From Promicromonospora iranensis (GTDB taxonomy: Bacteria; Actinomycetota; Actinomycetes; Actinomycetales; Cellulomonadaceae), in the NCBI RefSeq assembly GCF_028994805.1, contig NZ_JAJQQP010000006.1, positions 62,001 to 126,000 on the forward strand: a stretch of 64,000 nt of DNA, written 5' to 3'. Of this stretch, positions 27,494 to 35,723 are shown piece by piece. Position 1 is the stretch's first letter. Each line of letters begins with the position of its first letter. Under the pieces are notes generated by a model. It did not search any database. It was not told where the DNA came from and saw nothing but the letters and a program-made list of their open reading frames with translations. The position numbers and the translations under genes are program-made.

Positions 27494-28384
27494 GTGCCCG
27501 TCTCCCTTCCCGCCGCCCTCGACCCGATCCTGCCCCTGCTGCGCTGCCCGTCCTGCGGCGAGGGGCTGTCGTCCGGTGACGGCGCCCTGCACTGCCCGCG
27601 ACGGCACAGCTTCGACCTCGCCCGGCACGGGTACGTCGGCCTGCTGACCGGCGCCCGGGCGACCAGCGGTGACGACGGGCCGATGGCCCGCGCCCGCCGG
27701 GACTTCCTGGCCGCCGGTCGTTATGCGCCCGTCCGGGACGCGGTGGCCGGGCTCGCCAGCGAGGCGGGGCGCTCCGGGCGCTCCGGCGGCTCCGCGGTGG
27801 CCGGCCGGGCGGCACGGCCGGCCACCGTCGTCGACGTCGGCTGCGGCACCGGCTACTACCTCGCGGGTGTGCTCGACGCCCTGCCCGACGCCGTCGGCCT
27901 CGGCCTGGACACCTCGGCGCACGCCCTGCGCGTGGCGGCCAAGGCGCACGCGCGCGCAGCGGCGGCGACGTGGGACGTCTTCCGGCCGTTCCCGATCGCG
28001 TCCGAGCAGGTGGACGTGGTGCTCGACGTGTTCGCGCCGCGCAACCCCGCCGAGTTCCACCGGGTGCTCCGTCCGGGCGGTGTCCTGGTCGTGGTGCGTC
28101 CCTTCGGCGGCCACCTGGCCGAGCTGCGCAGCCAGGTCACACAGATGGTGACCGTGGACCCGGACAAGGAGCGGCGCCTGCACCAGGCGCTGGACCCGTA
28201 CTTCGAGGCGGCGCGCACGGTGGAGGTCGAGTACACGACACCGCTGACCCGGCAGGAGACAGTCGACCTGGTGCTGATGACGCCGAGCGCGCGCCACGTC
28301 ACGGCGACGGAGCTGGCCGACGACGGCGACCTCCCCGAGCAGGTGACGGTGTCGGTGCTGGCGACGGCCTACCGGCGGCGGTGA
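27494..28384 (+). CDS. rlmA: 23S rRNA (guanine-N1)-methyltransferase, RlmA/TlrB type
   Basis: A 296-residue methyltransferase. The N-terminal zinc site is Cys18, Cys21, Cys34, His38 (RCPSCGE...LHCPRRHSFD), followed by the RlmA signature HGYVGLL. The SAM-binding domain has VVDVGCGTGYYLAG. RlmA methylates G745 (E. coli) and RlmA-II/TlrB methylates G748 in 23S rRNA, the latter giving tylosin resistance together with other methylases. Which base is modified here cannot be told from the sequence. A Gly/Ser/Arg insertion (~93-105) precedes the SAM motif. Confidence 0.78.
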   Translation: MPVSLPAALDPILPLLRCPSCGEGLSSGDGALHCPRRHSFDLARHGYVGLLTGARATSGDDGPMARARRDFLAAGRYAPVRDAVAGLASEAGRSGRSGGSAVAGRAARPATVVDVGCGTGYYLAGVLDALPDAVGLGLDTSAHALRVAAKAHARAAAATWDVFRPFPIASEQVDVVLDVFAPRNPAEFHRVLRPGGVLVVVRPFGGHLAELRSQVTQMVTVDPDKERRLHQALDPYFEAARTVEVEYTTPLTRQETVDLVLMTPSARHVTATELADDGDLPEQVTVSVLATAYRRR

Positions 28385-28480
28385 CCTGGCGGCGTGCTCG
28401 GCGTGCGACCTCGTCCGCGCTCGGCGCGATCACGACGCTTCCTTGTGCAGAGGTGCCCTGTCTTCCTGCGGCCGGCTCCG

Positions 28481-29071
28481 TCAGGACTCTTTCGCCGCGG
28501 CCTTCTGCGCCTTCTTGAACGCGCGGACCTCCAGCAGTGCCTCGGCGCTGGTCACGTCTGCGATCGAGCGGTGCGAGCCCTCCTCGCCGAACTCGCCCGC
28601 CGCCTCGCGCCAGCCCTCCGGCTGGACGTCGCGCTGCTTGCCGAGCAGGGCGAGGAAGATCTTGGCCTTGCGCTCCCCGTAGCCGGGCAGGGCGTTGAGC
28701 CGCCCCCGCACCTCGCGCCCGGTCGGGGCGCCGCCGTCGGCGCCGGGTGCGGTCCAGATCTTGGCGGCGTCGCCGTCGTACTCCTCGACGATCGTGCGCG
28801 CGAGCTCCTGCACCCGCCCCGCCATGGACCGGCCGTACCGGTGGATCGCCGGGGGAGTGGTCGCCATGGTCGTGAACTCGTCCGGATCGGCCTCCGCGAT
28901 GGCATGCACGTCGAAGCCGCCCATGCGCTCGCGGATCTTGGCCGGTCCGGCGAACGCATGCTCCATGGGGAACTGTTGGTCCAGCAACATGCCGACAAGG
29001 AGCGCGAACGGGTCCTCGCTCAGCAGCTTGTCCGTGTCGGGGTCACCGGTGATCCAGAGCTGGGTAGCCAT
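28481..29071 (-). CDS. HhH-GPD-type base-excision repair family protein
   Basis: A 196-residue protein with the HhH-GPD fold. ALLVGMLLDQQFPMEHAFAG is the N-terminal helix block, and the helix-hairpin-helix reads LNALPGYGERKAKIFLALLG. The catalytic Asp expected after the hairpin in MutY/Nth glycosylases is not evident, so activity is uncertain. The C-terminus is Ala/Lys-rich. GGAG lies six bases before the ATG at 29069-29071. Confidence 0.75.
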   Translation of the reverse strand: MATQLWITGDPDTDKLLSEDPFALLVGMLLDQQFPMEHAFAGPAKIRERMGGFDVHAIAEADPDEFTTMATTPPAIHRYGRSMAGRVQELARTIVEEYDGDAAKIWTAPGADGGAPTGREVRGRLNALPGYGERKAKIFLALLGKQRDVQPEGWREAAGEFGEEGSHRSIADVTSAEALLEVRAFKKAQKAAAKES

Positions 29072-29130
29072 GTCTCCATCTTGCCTCGTATCCGAGCGGT
29101 TGGTGACGGGTCGGAGCGGGAGGCGTCGCA

Positions 29131-29167
29131 TTGACAGTTAAATTCGCATAGGCGAAACTATCTGTCA
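29131..29167 (+). promoter_or_regulatory. Promoter and operator dyad overlapping the antitoxin start codon
   Basis: TTGACA (29131-29136) with GAAACT (29154-29159) at 17-base spacing predicts a transcript beginning at or near the ATG (29167). The same stretch is a 16-4-16 dyad (29132-29167) with 13 of 16 pairs matched. It has TGACAG/CTGTCA outer arms and a TTCGC-ATAG-GCGAA core. A bound regulator would cover both promoter and start codon. Confidence 0.6.
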
Positions 29168-29826
29168 TGTCGTTGCTCGCTGTGGGTGAGGTTGCGGAGC
29201 GCCTGGGTATCTCAACCCGTCAGGTGCAGCATCTGGTTGCACACGGTGAGTTGCGCCAGGTTGCCAGAGGCGTCCTAGACGAGACGTCGGTCGACCAGTT
29301 CCTCGCGGTGCGCGGTAACGCGGCTCGGACCCAGGCATGGTCTGAGCCGACGGCGTGGGGAGCCATCGCGATCTTGTCCGGTCAGGTGCCCCAGTGGATG
29401 GGCGGCACCCAACGTTCCCGCCTCAAAGCACGTCTTCGAGGCATGTCAGCCGCCGGGCTGGTCGAGCGCGCACGGAATCGTGCCGAGGCTGTCCGATTCG
29501 CCGGGCATCCCGCGGGCATCGAGAGGATTCGGGCCGAGATCGTCGACACCTCGCGTGTGGCAGTGGTGCTTGGGCTTGCTACGACTACGACCGTCGATGG
29601 CTACGTCGCTCGTGAAGACCTCAACAACATCCTGGTCCGGCACGGTCTGATGCAGGACACTTCCGGGCAGTTCATCCTGCGTGCGACGGCGATGGACCTG
29701 ACCGTCGTCCGTGACCTTTCCGAAGGCGGCGTTGTCCTTGCTGCTCTCGACCTTGCTGGGTCGCTCGACTCGCGTGAGCGCGCGGTAGGCCGTGCGGCCC
29801 TCGACAAAGCGCTGAGGCAGCTGTGA
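29167..29826 (+). CDS. AbiEi-like antitoxin/regulator with a MerR-type helix-turn-helix
   Basis: A 219-residue protein. Residues 1-47 form an excisionase/MerR-type DNA-binding domain (LAVGEVAERLGISTRQVQHL, then VARGVLDETSVDQFLAVRG). The C-terminal two thirds end with DLAGSLDSRERAVGRAALD, similar to the end of AbiEi-type antitoxins (D...S.D.R.R..A...L). Base composition is visibly less GC-rich than the neighbours. The gene overlaps the nucleotidyltransferase gene by four bases (GTGA), as in a toxin-antitoxin operon. Autoregulation through the dyad at its start is likely but inferred. Confidence 0.65.
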   Translation: MSLLAVGEVAERLGISTRQVQHLVAHGELRQVARGVLDETSVDQFLAVRGNAARTQAWSEPTAWGAIAILSGQVPQWMGGTQRSRLKARLRGMSAAGLVERARNRAEAVRFAGHPAGIERIRAEIVDTSRVAVVLGLATTTTVDGYVAREDLNNILVRHGLMQDTSGQFILRATAMDLTVVRDLSEGGVVLAALDLAGSLDSRERAVGRAALDKALRQL

Positions 29827-30596
29827 CTGGTCGATCTGTCATCGACGTTGCGGCACCGCCGGGCGGATGGGGTGCCCCCTGGTCGAATGTCGCCGAGATC
29901 GAGGGCGCGCTCTCTCACGAGAAGTGGACGCTGGTCGGTGGCCTGATGGCGCAACTGCACGCGATCCATTCCGGCATCGACGCGATCCGACCGACCAACG
30001 ACGTCGACATCGTCCTTCATGTGGAGACGACCCGTGGCGTTGTCTCCACTGCCGCCTCGGCGCTGGAAGGTCTTGGCTACTCGCTGAGCCCGTCGTTCGA
30101 TCCACGAGAGCGGATCGCCCACCGATTCACGCGCGGCGAGGCCAAGGTGGATCTTGTCACCAGCGCGCCCGACGTTGTTGACGTTCTCGTGGCGGACCAC
30201 CATGCCCCGAGCGTCGCAGAAAAACTCCATGGACACGAAATGGTCGCTATCGAAGGCGGTACCCAGGCTCTGAATCGCACGGTCAATGCACGCTTGGTCA
30301 TCAGCCCCGAGCGCACAACAACAGTCAGCGTGCCTGGCGTCTTCGGTGCGATCGTGCTCAAGTCGGCCGCCTACCAAGTCGACTCCCGGGACCCTGACCG
30401 CCATCTGCGAGACGCGGCGCTCCTGCTGTGTTGTCTCGCTGACCCATATGCGGAGCGCGAGCACTTCGCAGGCTCGGACAAGCAGCGTTTGCAGACACTC
30501 GTCCGAAACTTGCCGGATGACGCCCGTGCTTGGCGCGCTATACCCGCCGAGCAGCGACGTAACGGTCAAGCTGCGCTTCGCATTCTGGCAACGTGA
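29823..30596 (+). CDS. AbiEii-like nucleotidyltransferase, putative toxin
   Basis: A 257-residue protein of the DNA-polymerase-beta-like nucleotidyltransferase superfamily. GG (39-40) in WTLVGGLMAQLHAIHSG and the metal-binding pair Asp60/Asp62 in RPTNDVDIVLH fit the AbiEii/MenT-type pattern (GG...R.T.DiD). A third acidic position may be in AKVDLVTS. Such toxins transfer nucleotides to tRNA or other targets; the target here is unknown. Translationally coupled to the upstream antitoxin-like gene. The pair sits alone between core genes and differs in composition, consistent with transfer. Confidence 0.65.
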   Translation: MTGRSVIDVAAPPGGWGAPWSNVAEIEGALSHEKWTLVGGLMAQLHAIHSGIDAIRPTNDVDIVLHVETTRGVVSTAASALEGLGYSLSPSFDPRERIAHRFTRGEAKVDLVTSAPDVVDVLVADHHAPSVAEKLHGHEMVAIEGGTQALNRTVNARLVISPERTTTVSVPGVFGAIVLKSAAYQVDSRDPDRHLRDAALLLCCLADPYAEREHFAGSDKQRLQTLVRNLPDDARAWRAIPAEQRRNGQAALRILAT

Positions 30597-30636
30597 GTGC
30601 GCACGAGTGAGGCCGCGACGTCTGGTCGGCGCACTC
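30595..30636. terminator. Convergent terminator-like hairpin
   Basis: GAGTGCGC (30595-30602) pairs with GCGCACTC (30629-30636). It overlaps the stop codons of both the nucleotidyltransferase and the hydrolase genes and has a 26-base loop. Confidence 0.45.
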
Positions 30637-31156
30637 AGGGAATCAGCCGGTCCACGAGCTCCAGGGTGTCCGAGGTGAAGTGCCCGTCGTCGCGCACCAC
30701 GAGCGTGCCGCCGAGCCGGTCGAACAGGGCCCGGCCCTGGTCGGCGTCGCAGCCGAACTCGTCGGTCACCGAGTTGAGGAAGACCAGCTCCCGGGCGTGC
30801 GACCGGATCGCCTCCCAGTCGTAGGCGCCCTGCAGCACCGGCTCGGGCTGGTCGTTCGGCGGCGTCGAGTACCCGGCGACGAGCACCGCCTGCGCCACGG
30901 TGACCTCGAGGTGCTCCAACAGCGCCAGCAGCAGGGCGGCCCCTCCCGAGTGCCCCACCAGCACGGTGTCCTCGGTGAACGTGTGCGCGGCCAGGACCTT
31001 CGGCAGGAGCTCGGCGACCGGCTCGACGTTGGTGCCCGGATGGTGCGGCGTCTCGACGTCGTACCCACGCGTGCGCAGCCGGTCCGCGAGCCACGGGTAC
31101 CAGATCCAGCCGGGCTGCGCGCCGGTCCCGTGGAAGATGATCGCCCGGCGTCCCAT
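30635..31156 (-). CDS. RBBP9/YdeN-family alpha/beta hydrolase
   Basis: A 173-residue serine hydrolase: FHGTGAQPGWIWYPWLADRL at the N-terminus, nucleophile elbow VGHSGGAALLLALL, then DDGHF near the C-terminus supplying the catalytic His. The RBBP9/YdeN group contains small esterases of largely unknown substrate. The ATG overlaps the stop of the upstream GNAT gene (TGATG), so the two are translated together. Confidence 0.82.
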   Translation of the reverse strand: MGRRAIIFHGTGAQPGWIWYPWLADRLRTRGYDVETPHHPGTNVEPVAELLPKVLAAHTFTEDTVLVGHSGGAALLLALLEHLEVTVAQAVLVAGYSTPPNDQPEPVLQGAYDWEAIRSHARELVFLNSVTDEFGCDADQGRALFDRLGGTLVVRDDGHFTSDTLELVDRLIP

Positions 31157-32121
31157 CAGGCCTCCCTCGCCGCGGGAGCCGGAGCCGGGCCGGAGGCCGG
31201 CGCAGGAGCCGCCACCGGCTCCACGACCAGGTTGATCTGGTCCAGCACCGGTTCGAAACCGATCGCCGCGTACACCCGGTTCGAGACCGGGTTGTTCCGG
31301 TCCGTGTAGAGGCAGACCCGGTCGCCGGCGTCGAGCGCCCGCTGGGCCACCTCGGCGACCAGCGCCCGGGCGTACCCGCGCCCCCGGTGCGCGGCGGGCG
31401 TGTAGACCGGGCCGATCCGGACCACACCGAACGCCGGCGGGCGCAGGCCCGTCAGGTGCACCACCTCGCCGTCGACGTCCCACAGCCAGACGCTGCCCTC
31501 CTCGATCCAGCGCGGGGCACCCTCGATGTGCAGCGGCTCCTCCTCCGGCGGCCGCCCCGCCTGGGCGTCGGCCTCCGCGTGGAACACGGCGAACCACGCG
31601 CTGACCACGTCGAGGTCGGCGATCGTCGCCTGGCGCGCGCGGCCCGACGGCGCCGGGTCCGGCCGGGTGATGCGCGTCGCCTCCCAGAGCCGGTCGGGAC
31701 GGTCCTCACGCACGGTGCCGCCCGTGGTCCGCAGCACCTCGCCGGTGAATGCTCGTACCGCGGAGACCGGCCCGTTCGCCGAGGTCAGCGGAGGGTCACC
31801 GGCCCGCGCGGTGTGTTCGAGGGCGGTCCGGGCGAGCAGGCGCGCGGCGTCGTCGGGCATGGCCGGGACCCAGACCGTGTGCGGCGCGTGCGGCATCGTC
31901 CGCATCGACACGGCGACGACGACGTCGTCCGGGTCCCGCACGACCGCCCACCACATCGGGTGCTCCGGACGAGGGCCACCGGGGGTGAACGTCCGCGCGG
32001 CGTAGTGCGTCACGGACGAGACGACGCTCGAGAGCACCGGCTCGGCGGCCAGCAGGTCGCCCGCCACGTCGAGGACGGCCGCCGGATCATCGAGGAGCTC
32101 GACGCGGTATGCGGTGGTCAT
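31156..32121 (-). CDS. GNAT-family N-acetyltransferase
   Basis: A 321-residue protein with a C-terminal GNAT domain (~175-300). The acetyl-CoA loop is YTPAAHRGRGYARALVAEV and the last strand NNPVSNRVYAAIGFEPV. The N-terminal half is a degenerate acetyltransferase-like domain, as in two-domain GNATs. The C-terminal ~20 residues are an Ala/Pro-rich tail. The acceptor is unknown. Co-transcribed with the YdeN-like hydrolase. Confidence 0.82.
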   Translation of the reverse strand: MTTAYRVELLDDPAAVLDVAGDLLAAEPVLSSVVSSVTHYAARTFTPGGPRPEHPMWWAVVRDPDDVVVAVSMRTMPHAPHTVWVPAMPDDAARLLARTALEHTARAGDPPLTSANGPVSAVRAFTGEVLRTTGGTVREDRPDRLWEATRITRPDPAPSGRARQATIADLDVVSAWFAVFHAEADAQAGRPPEEEPLHIEGAPRWIEEGSVWLWDVDGEVVHLTGLRPPAFGVVRIGPVYTPAAHRGRGYARALVAEVAQRALDAGDRVCLYTDRNNPVSNRVYAAIGFEPVLDQINLVVEPVAAPAPASGPAPAPAAREA

Positions 32122-32179
32122 GCGGGAGATCCTGGCACGCGCCACGGTGCGGATCGAGCTGTTTCGCGAGCGAGTCAGA

Positions 32180-32245
32180 GTGGTCGGCAGGACGTCAGGT
32201 GATCGGTACCTCGGACTGCCGATCACCTGACGTACTGCCGACCAC
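32180..32245. terminator. Long intergenic hairpin
   Basis: A 27-bp stem (32180-32206 with 32219-32245) with one mismatch and a 12-base loop lies between two minus-strand GNAT genes and ends 19 bases after the upstream one. It has no U-tract and no similarity to the other hairpins in the window. Confidence 0.7.
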
Positions 32246-32263
32246 GAAGTCTTGCCGGGAGCG

Positions 32264-32752
32264 TCAGCGCACCAGGCGGACCTCGAGGATGCCGGTGTCC
32301 GGGTCCGTCGCCGTGACGCCGTCGGGCAGGAAGCCGGCGCGCTGGAAGAACTTGCGGGCACGCGGGTTGGAGGCGAACGTCCAGAGCTGGGCGGGCGTGC
32401 CGGGCGGGAGGATGTTCTCCAGCAGGGCGTGGCCGACGTTGGTGCCGTGGAAGTTCGGGTCGGCGTACAGCTCGTGCAGCTCGACGGCGCGGGCGGGCGG
32501 ATGGCCCAGGTGGGGCCCGGACGGGTTCTTCATCGCGAACCCGACGATCTTGTCGCCGACCTCGGCGACGAGTGCCTTGTTGCCGGCGGCGAGGATGCGC
32601 ATCCAGCCCTCGGTACGGGTGCCGAGCGTCTCGGTTTTCCAGTGCTCGGGCGGCAGGAGCTCGCCGAAGGCCGCGCGCCGGGTGGTCCAGTGCACCGCGG
32701 CGATGCCGACGGCGTCGTCCGGGGTCGAGGCGCGGATGTGGAAGTCAGACAT
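32264..32752 (-). CDS. GNAT-family N-acetyltransferase
   Basis: A 162-residue acetyltransferase: HIRASTPDDAVGIAAVHWTT at the start, LHELYADPNFHGTNVGHALL as acetyl-CoA loop, and NPRARKFFQRAGFLPDG as the final strand. It resembles its upstream neighbour (32772-33266) in every segment, including the closing EVRLVR, so the two are tandem paralogues. The acceptor is unknown. Confidence 0.82.
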   Translation of the reverse strand: MSDFHIRASTPDDAVGIAAVHWTTRRAAFGELLPPEHWKTETLGTRTEGWMRILAAGNKALVAEVGDKIVGFAMKNPSGPHLGHPPARAVELHELYADPNFHGTNVGHALLENILPPGTPAQLWTFASNPRARKFFQRAGFLPDGVTATDPDTGILEVRLVR

Positions 32753-32771
32753 GAGGGGAACCGTAACCCGA

Positions 32772-33266
32772 CTACCTGACCATCCGTACCTCGGCGAGGT
32801 CGGCGGTGGTCGTGTCGACGATCCGCGTGCCCTCCATGACGAACCCGTTGCGCTCGTAGAAGCGGCGAGCGCGCGGGTTGTCCTCCGCGACCCACAGCTG
32901 AGCACCCGAACCGGGCGCCACGACGGCGTCGAGCAGCGCCTGTCCGATGCCGGTCCCGTGGTACGCCTCGAGGACGTACAGCAGGTACAGCTGCCGCCCG
33001 CGCACCGGCAGGACGTCGTCCTGCTCGACGGCGTCGCCGGACATCGCGATGCCGACCACCTCACCGCTCACCTCCGCGACGACCGGTGCGGCGCCGTTGG
33101 CCAGCCACCGCTCCCACGTCGTGGTGCGGCGCTCCAGCGTCGCAGTGGCCCAGAACTCGGGCGGGAGGATGTTCCCGTAGGTGGTGACCCAGGTCGTGTG
33201 GTGCACCCGGGCGACCGCGGCGGCGTCGGACAGCGTGGCTGTGCGCAAGTTCACGACGCGAAACAT
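32772..33266 (-). CDS. GNAT-family N-acetyltransferase (tandem paralogue)
   Basis: A 164-residue acetyltransferase with LLYVLEAYHGTGIGQALLDA as acetyl-CoA loop, NPRARRFYERNGFVMEG as the final strand, and the same EVRMVR end as its neighbour. The pair is separated by 19 bases and probably transcribed together from upstream of 33266. Confidence 0.82.
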   Translation of the reverse strand: MFRVVNLRTATLSDAAAVARVHHTTWVTTYGNILPPEFWATATLERRTTTWERWLANGAAPVVAEVSGEVVGIAMSGDAVEQDDVLPVRGRQLYLLYVLEAYHGTGIGQALLDAVVAPGSGAQLWVAEDNPRARRFYERNGFVMEGTRIVDTTTADLAEVRMVR

Positions 33267-33335
33267 ACTCCCGCGCGGGGCCGGTCGATGACACGCGACC
33301 GCCCCCGCGGGAGATTCGCGGGGAGCAGCGGGGGA

Positions 33336-33743
33336 TCAGGCCGGGTGCAGCGTCCCGACCAGGCAGTCCTCGATACCGACGGCCGACAGCAGCATCGACG
33401 GCACCGAGGCGAGCCACCCCACCGCCTCGTACGCGGGCACGAGCCGTACGTCCTTGACCACGAACTCCTTGCCGCCACGCGTCAGCCGCACCGTTCCCGC
33501 GCTCATCGTGTTGCGGGCCCAGTCGGTGCCGGAGCCCCACGGCAGCGGCAGCACGGCGACGATCTCCTGCTCGGGCCGGGCCGCGAACGCGACCAGCGGC
33601 GTGCGGTACCCCGTGCCGGACCGGCGTCCCACGTGGTGCAGCACCACCCACGGCGGGACGCGCCCAGCGACGCGGAGCATCCACGGGTTGACGATTTTGC
33701 CTGCCTTGACGACGAGATCGGGAGCGGCCATGGCCCCCATCAT
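33336..33743 (-). CDS. Deazaflavin (F420)-dependent nitroreductase-family protein
   Basis: A 135-residue Ddn/FDOR-type split-barrel protein: VPPWVVLHHVGRRSGTGYRTPLVAFA carries the conserved GRRSG-RTP phosphate-binding motif, followed by WARNTMSAGTVRL and the C-terminal VPAYE. Members use F420H2 to reduce quinones or nitro compounds. Another user of the cofactor, adjacent to the predicted F420-0 importer. Met1, Met2 and Met5 are all possible starts. Confidence 0.8.
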   Translation of the reverse strand: MMGAMAAPDLVVKAGKIVNPWMLRVAGRVPPWVVLHHVGRRSGTGYRTPLVAFAARPEQEIVAVLPLPWGSGTDWARNTMSAGTVRLTRGGKEFVVKDVRLVPAYEAVGWLASVPSMLLSAVGIEDCLVGTLHPA

Positions 33744-33810
33744 GGTTCAGGGACGCGGATCCGTCAGCCCGGGACGCGACCCCGCGGGGTCCGGGTGCCC
33801 GGCCAGCACC

Positions 33811-34620
33811 TCAGCCCCGGTCGAACGAGAGCACCGGCCGCCCGGTCCGCGGGTGCGTGAGCACGTCGACCCGCACCCCGTATACCGGCTCCAGCACCGC
33901 CGGGACCAGCACCTCGCCGACCGGGCCCGCCGCGACGACCCGGCCGCCGTCCAGCAGGACCAGGTGGTCGCAGGTCGAGGCGGCGAGGTTCAGGTCGTGC
34001 AGCGCGGCGACCACGGTCACGCCGTCCGCCGCGAGGTCGCGCAGCACCCGCATGGCGTGCAGCTGGGCTGCGATGTCGAGGTGGTTGGTCGGCTCGTCGA
34101 GCAGGATCAGGCGCGGCCGCTGGGCCAGGGCACGGGCCATGTGCACCCGCTGGCGCTCGCCGCCCGACAGGGTGCCGACCTCACGGTCCGCCAGCTCCTG
34201 GGCGCCCGCGGCGGCGAGCGCCGTGTGGGCGGCGGCACGGTCGGCGTCCGAGTCGCCGGCCAGCAGGGAGCGGTGCGGGATGCGGCCCAGGAGCACCGCG
34301 TCCAGCACGGTCAGCGGCAGGTCCGTGCCGGCGTCCTGCTCCACGAGCGCGAGGACCCGCGCGCGCTCGCGGCGGGGCAGCGCGCGCAGGTCGGCGCCGT
34401 CGAACGTCGTCGTGGGACCCGGGCCGGACGCCGCCTGCCGCCCCGCCTGCTGCACCCCCGCCAGGACCCGCAGCAGCGTGGACTTGCCGGAGCCGTTCGG
34501 GCCGAGCAGCCCGGTGACGGCGCCGGCCGGGGCGAGCACGCCGACGTCGTCGAGGATCAGCTGCCCGTCGATGCCCCACGAGACCCGCTCGGCCGTCAGC
34601 CCACGCTGCGTGGTGGGCAT
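33811..34620 (-). CDS. ABC transporter ATP-binding protein, predicted F420-0/siderophore-type importer
   Basis: A 269-residue FecE/BtuD-like ATPase: Walker A GPNGSGKST, signature LSGGERQRV, Walker B LILLDEP, and the switch His in ALHDLNLAA. It is the third gene of a minus-strand unit with a permease and a substrate-binding lipoprotein. This three-gene set resembles the cassette that TIGRFAM describes as a proposed F420-0 importer (TIGR03868/03869/03873). Siderophore, haem or cobalamin import is the alternative, since these ATPases are alike. Confidence 0.8.
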   Translation of the reverse strand: MPTTQRGLTAERVSWGIDGQLILDDVGVLAPAGAVTGLLGPNGSGKSTLLRVLAGVQQAGRQAASGPGPTTTFDGADLRALPRRERARVLALVEQDAGTDLPLTVLDAVLLGRIPHRSLLAGDSDADRAAAHTALAAAGAQELADREVGTLSGGERQRVHMARALAQRPRLILLDEPTNHLDIAAQLHAMRVLRDLAADGVTVVAALHDLNLAASTCDHLVLLDGGRVVAAGPVGEVLVPAVLEPVYGVRVDVLTHPRTGRPVLSFDRG

Positions 34621-34651
34621 CCGTCCGGTCGAGGGCGCCTGAGCGGGTGAG

Positions 34652-34668
34652 TATCCAGCACTCAACGG
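34652..34668. repeat. 17-base sequence shared with the hairpin at 19712-19728
   Basis: TATCCAGCACTCAACGG is identical at both places. Here it overlaps the permease stop codon and has short TGAGT/ACTCA arms. Confidence 0.6.
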
Positions 34669-35723
34669 TGGTTTCCTCTCCAGAGCAGGAACGCGAAGAC
34701 CGGGGCGCCGATCGCCGCCGTGACGATGCCGACCGGGAGCTCGCGCGGCTCGAAGACGGTGCGGGCCAGGGTGTCGGCCCACACCAGGAACGAGCCTCCG
34801 GCCAGCGCCGACAGCGGCAGCAGGAGCCGGTGGCGCGCCCCGGTGAACAGCCGCACCGCGTGCGGCAGGATCAGCCCGACGAAGCCGATGGACCCGCTCT
34901 GGGACACGAGCGCCCCGGTCAGCAGCGCGACGCCGATCAGCAGGATCCATCGCGCCCGGTTCACGGGCACCCCGAGCGCCGCGGCCGCCGTGTCGCCGAA
35001 CGTGAACGCGTCCAGCACGGACCCGGTGAGCGCCAGCAGGGTGCCGAGGACGAGGACGGCGCCCCCGGCGACCGCCACCGACGTCCACGTCGCCGACGCG
35101 ACCGAACCCATGAGCCACGAGAGCACCTCGCGGAACGCGTCGCCCTTGGCCGACCAGAAGATCACGAACGACACGGCGGCCGCGCAGAGCTGGCTGATCG
35201 CGAGTCCCGCCAGCACGGTGCGGGTGGGCGTGATCGTCCCGAGCGCGCCCGCCAGGGAGAGCGCGAGGGCGAGCGCGCCGACGGCGCCGACGAACGCCGC
35301 GACCGGCAGCAGCAGCGGGACGCCCGCGAGCAGCACGAGCACCGCACCGAGCGACGCGCCCGACGAGAGCCCCAGCAGGTACGGGTCCGCGAGCGGGTTG
35401 CGCGTGAGGGACTGCATGACGGCGCCGCACACCGCCAGGCCCGCGCCGACGGCGGCCGCCGTGAGGATCCGTGGCATGCGCAGCTGCCACACCATGCCGT
35501 CGCGCAGGGCGGACAGCGGCTCCAGGCCGAGCGCGCCGCCCACCCCGAGGTGCGTCGCCACCGACCGGCCGACCTCCGACAGGGTGAGGTCCGCCGGTCC
35601 GATGGTCACCGCCACTCCGATGCTGACCACGAGCACGAGGGCTGCGAGGGGGAGAGCGAGCCATGGTCTCGACGGGCTCGTCCCCCGGGTGGGCAGGCGC
35701 GACCTCCGGATGGCCGGGCTCAC
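34662..35723 (-). CDS. FecCD-family ABC permease, predicted F420-0 importer
   Basis: A 353-residue permease of the FecCD/BtuC type with about ten membrane helices. Conserved stretches are MPRILTAAAVGAGLAVCGAVMQSLTRNPLADPYLLGLSSGASLGA and, near the C-terminus, GSIGFVGLILPHAVRL, here split from longer runs. The GTG start overlaps the stop of the lipoprotein gene (GTGA). A 41-base gap separates it from the ATPase gene. Confidence 0.85.
   Translation of the reverse strand: MSPAIRRSRLPTRGTSPSRPWLALPLAALVLVVSIGVAVTIGPADLTLSEVGRSVATHLGVGGALGLEPLSALRDGMVWQLRMPRILTAAAVGAGLAVCGAVMQSLTRNPLADPYLLGLSSGASLGAVLVLLAGVPLLLPVAAFVGAVGALALALSLAGALGTITPTRTVLAGLAISQLCAAAVSFVIFWSAKGDAFREVLSWLMGSVASATWTSVAVAGGAVLVLGTLLALTGSVLDAFTFGDTAAAALGVPVNRARWILLIGVALLTGALVSQSGSIGFVGLILPHAVRLFTGARHRLLLPLSALAGGSFLVWADTLARTVFEPRELPVGIVTAAIGAPVFAFLLWRGNHR

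Noticed and set aside
32264-33266. Tandem GNAT genes as a toxin-antitoxin (GNAT-RHH) module
   Set aside because: There is no ribbon-helix-helix partner; the two are paralogous acetyltransferases of normal size.
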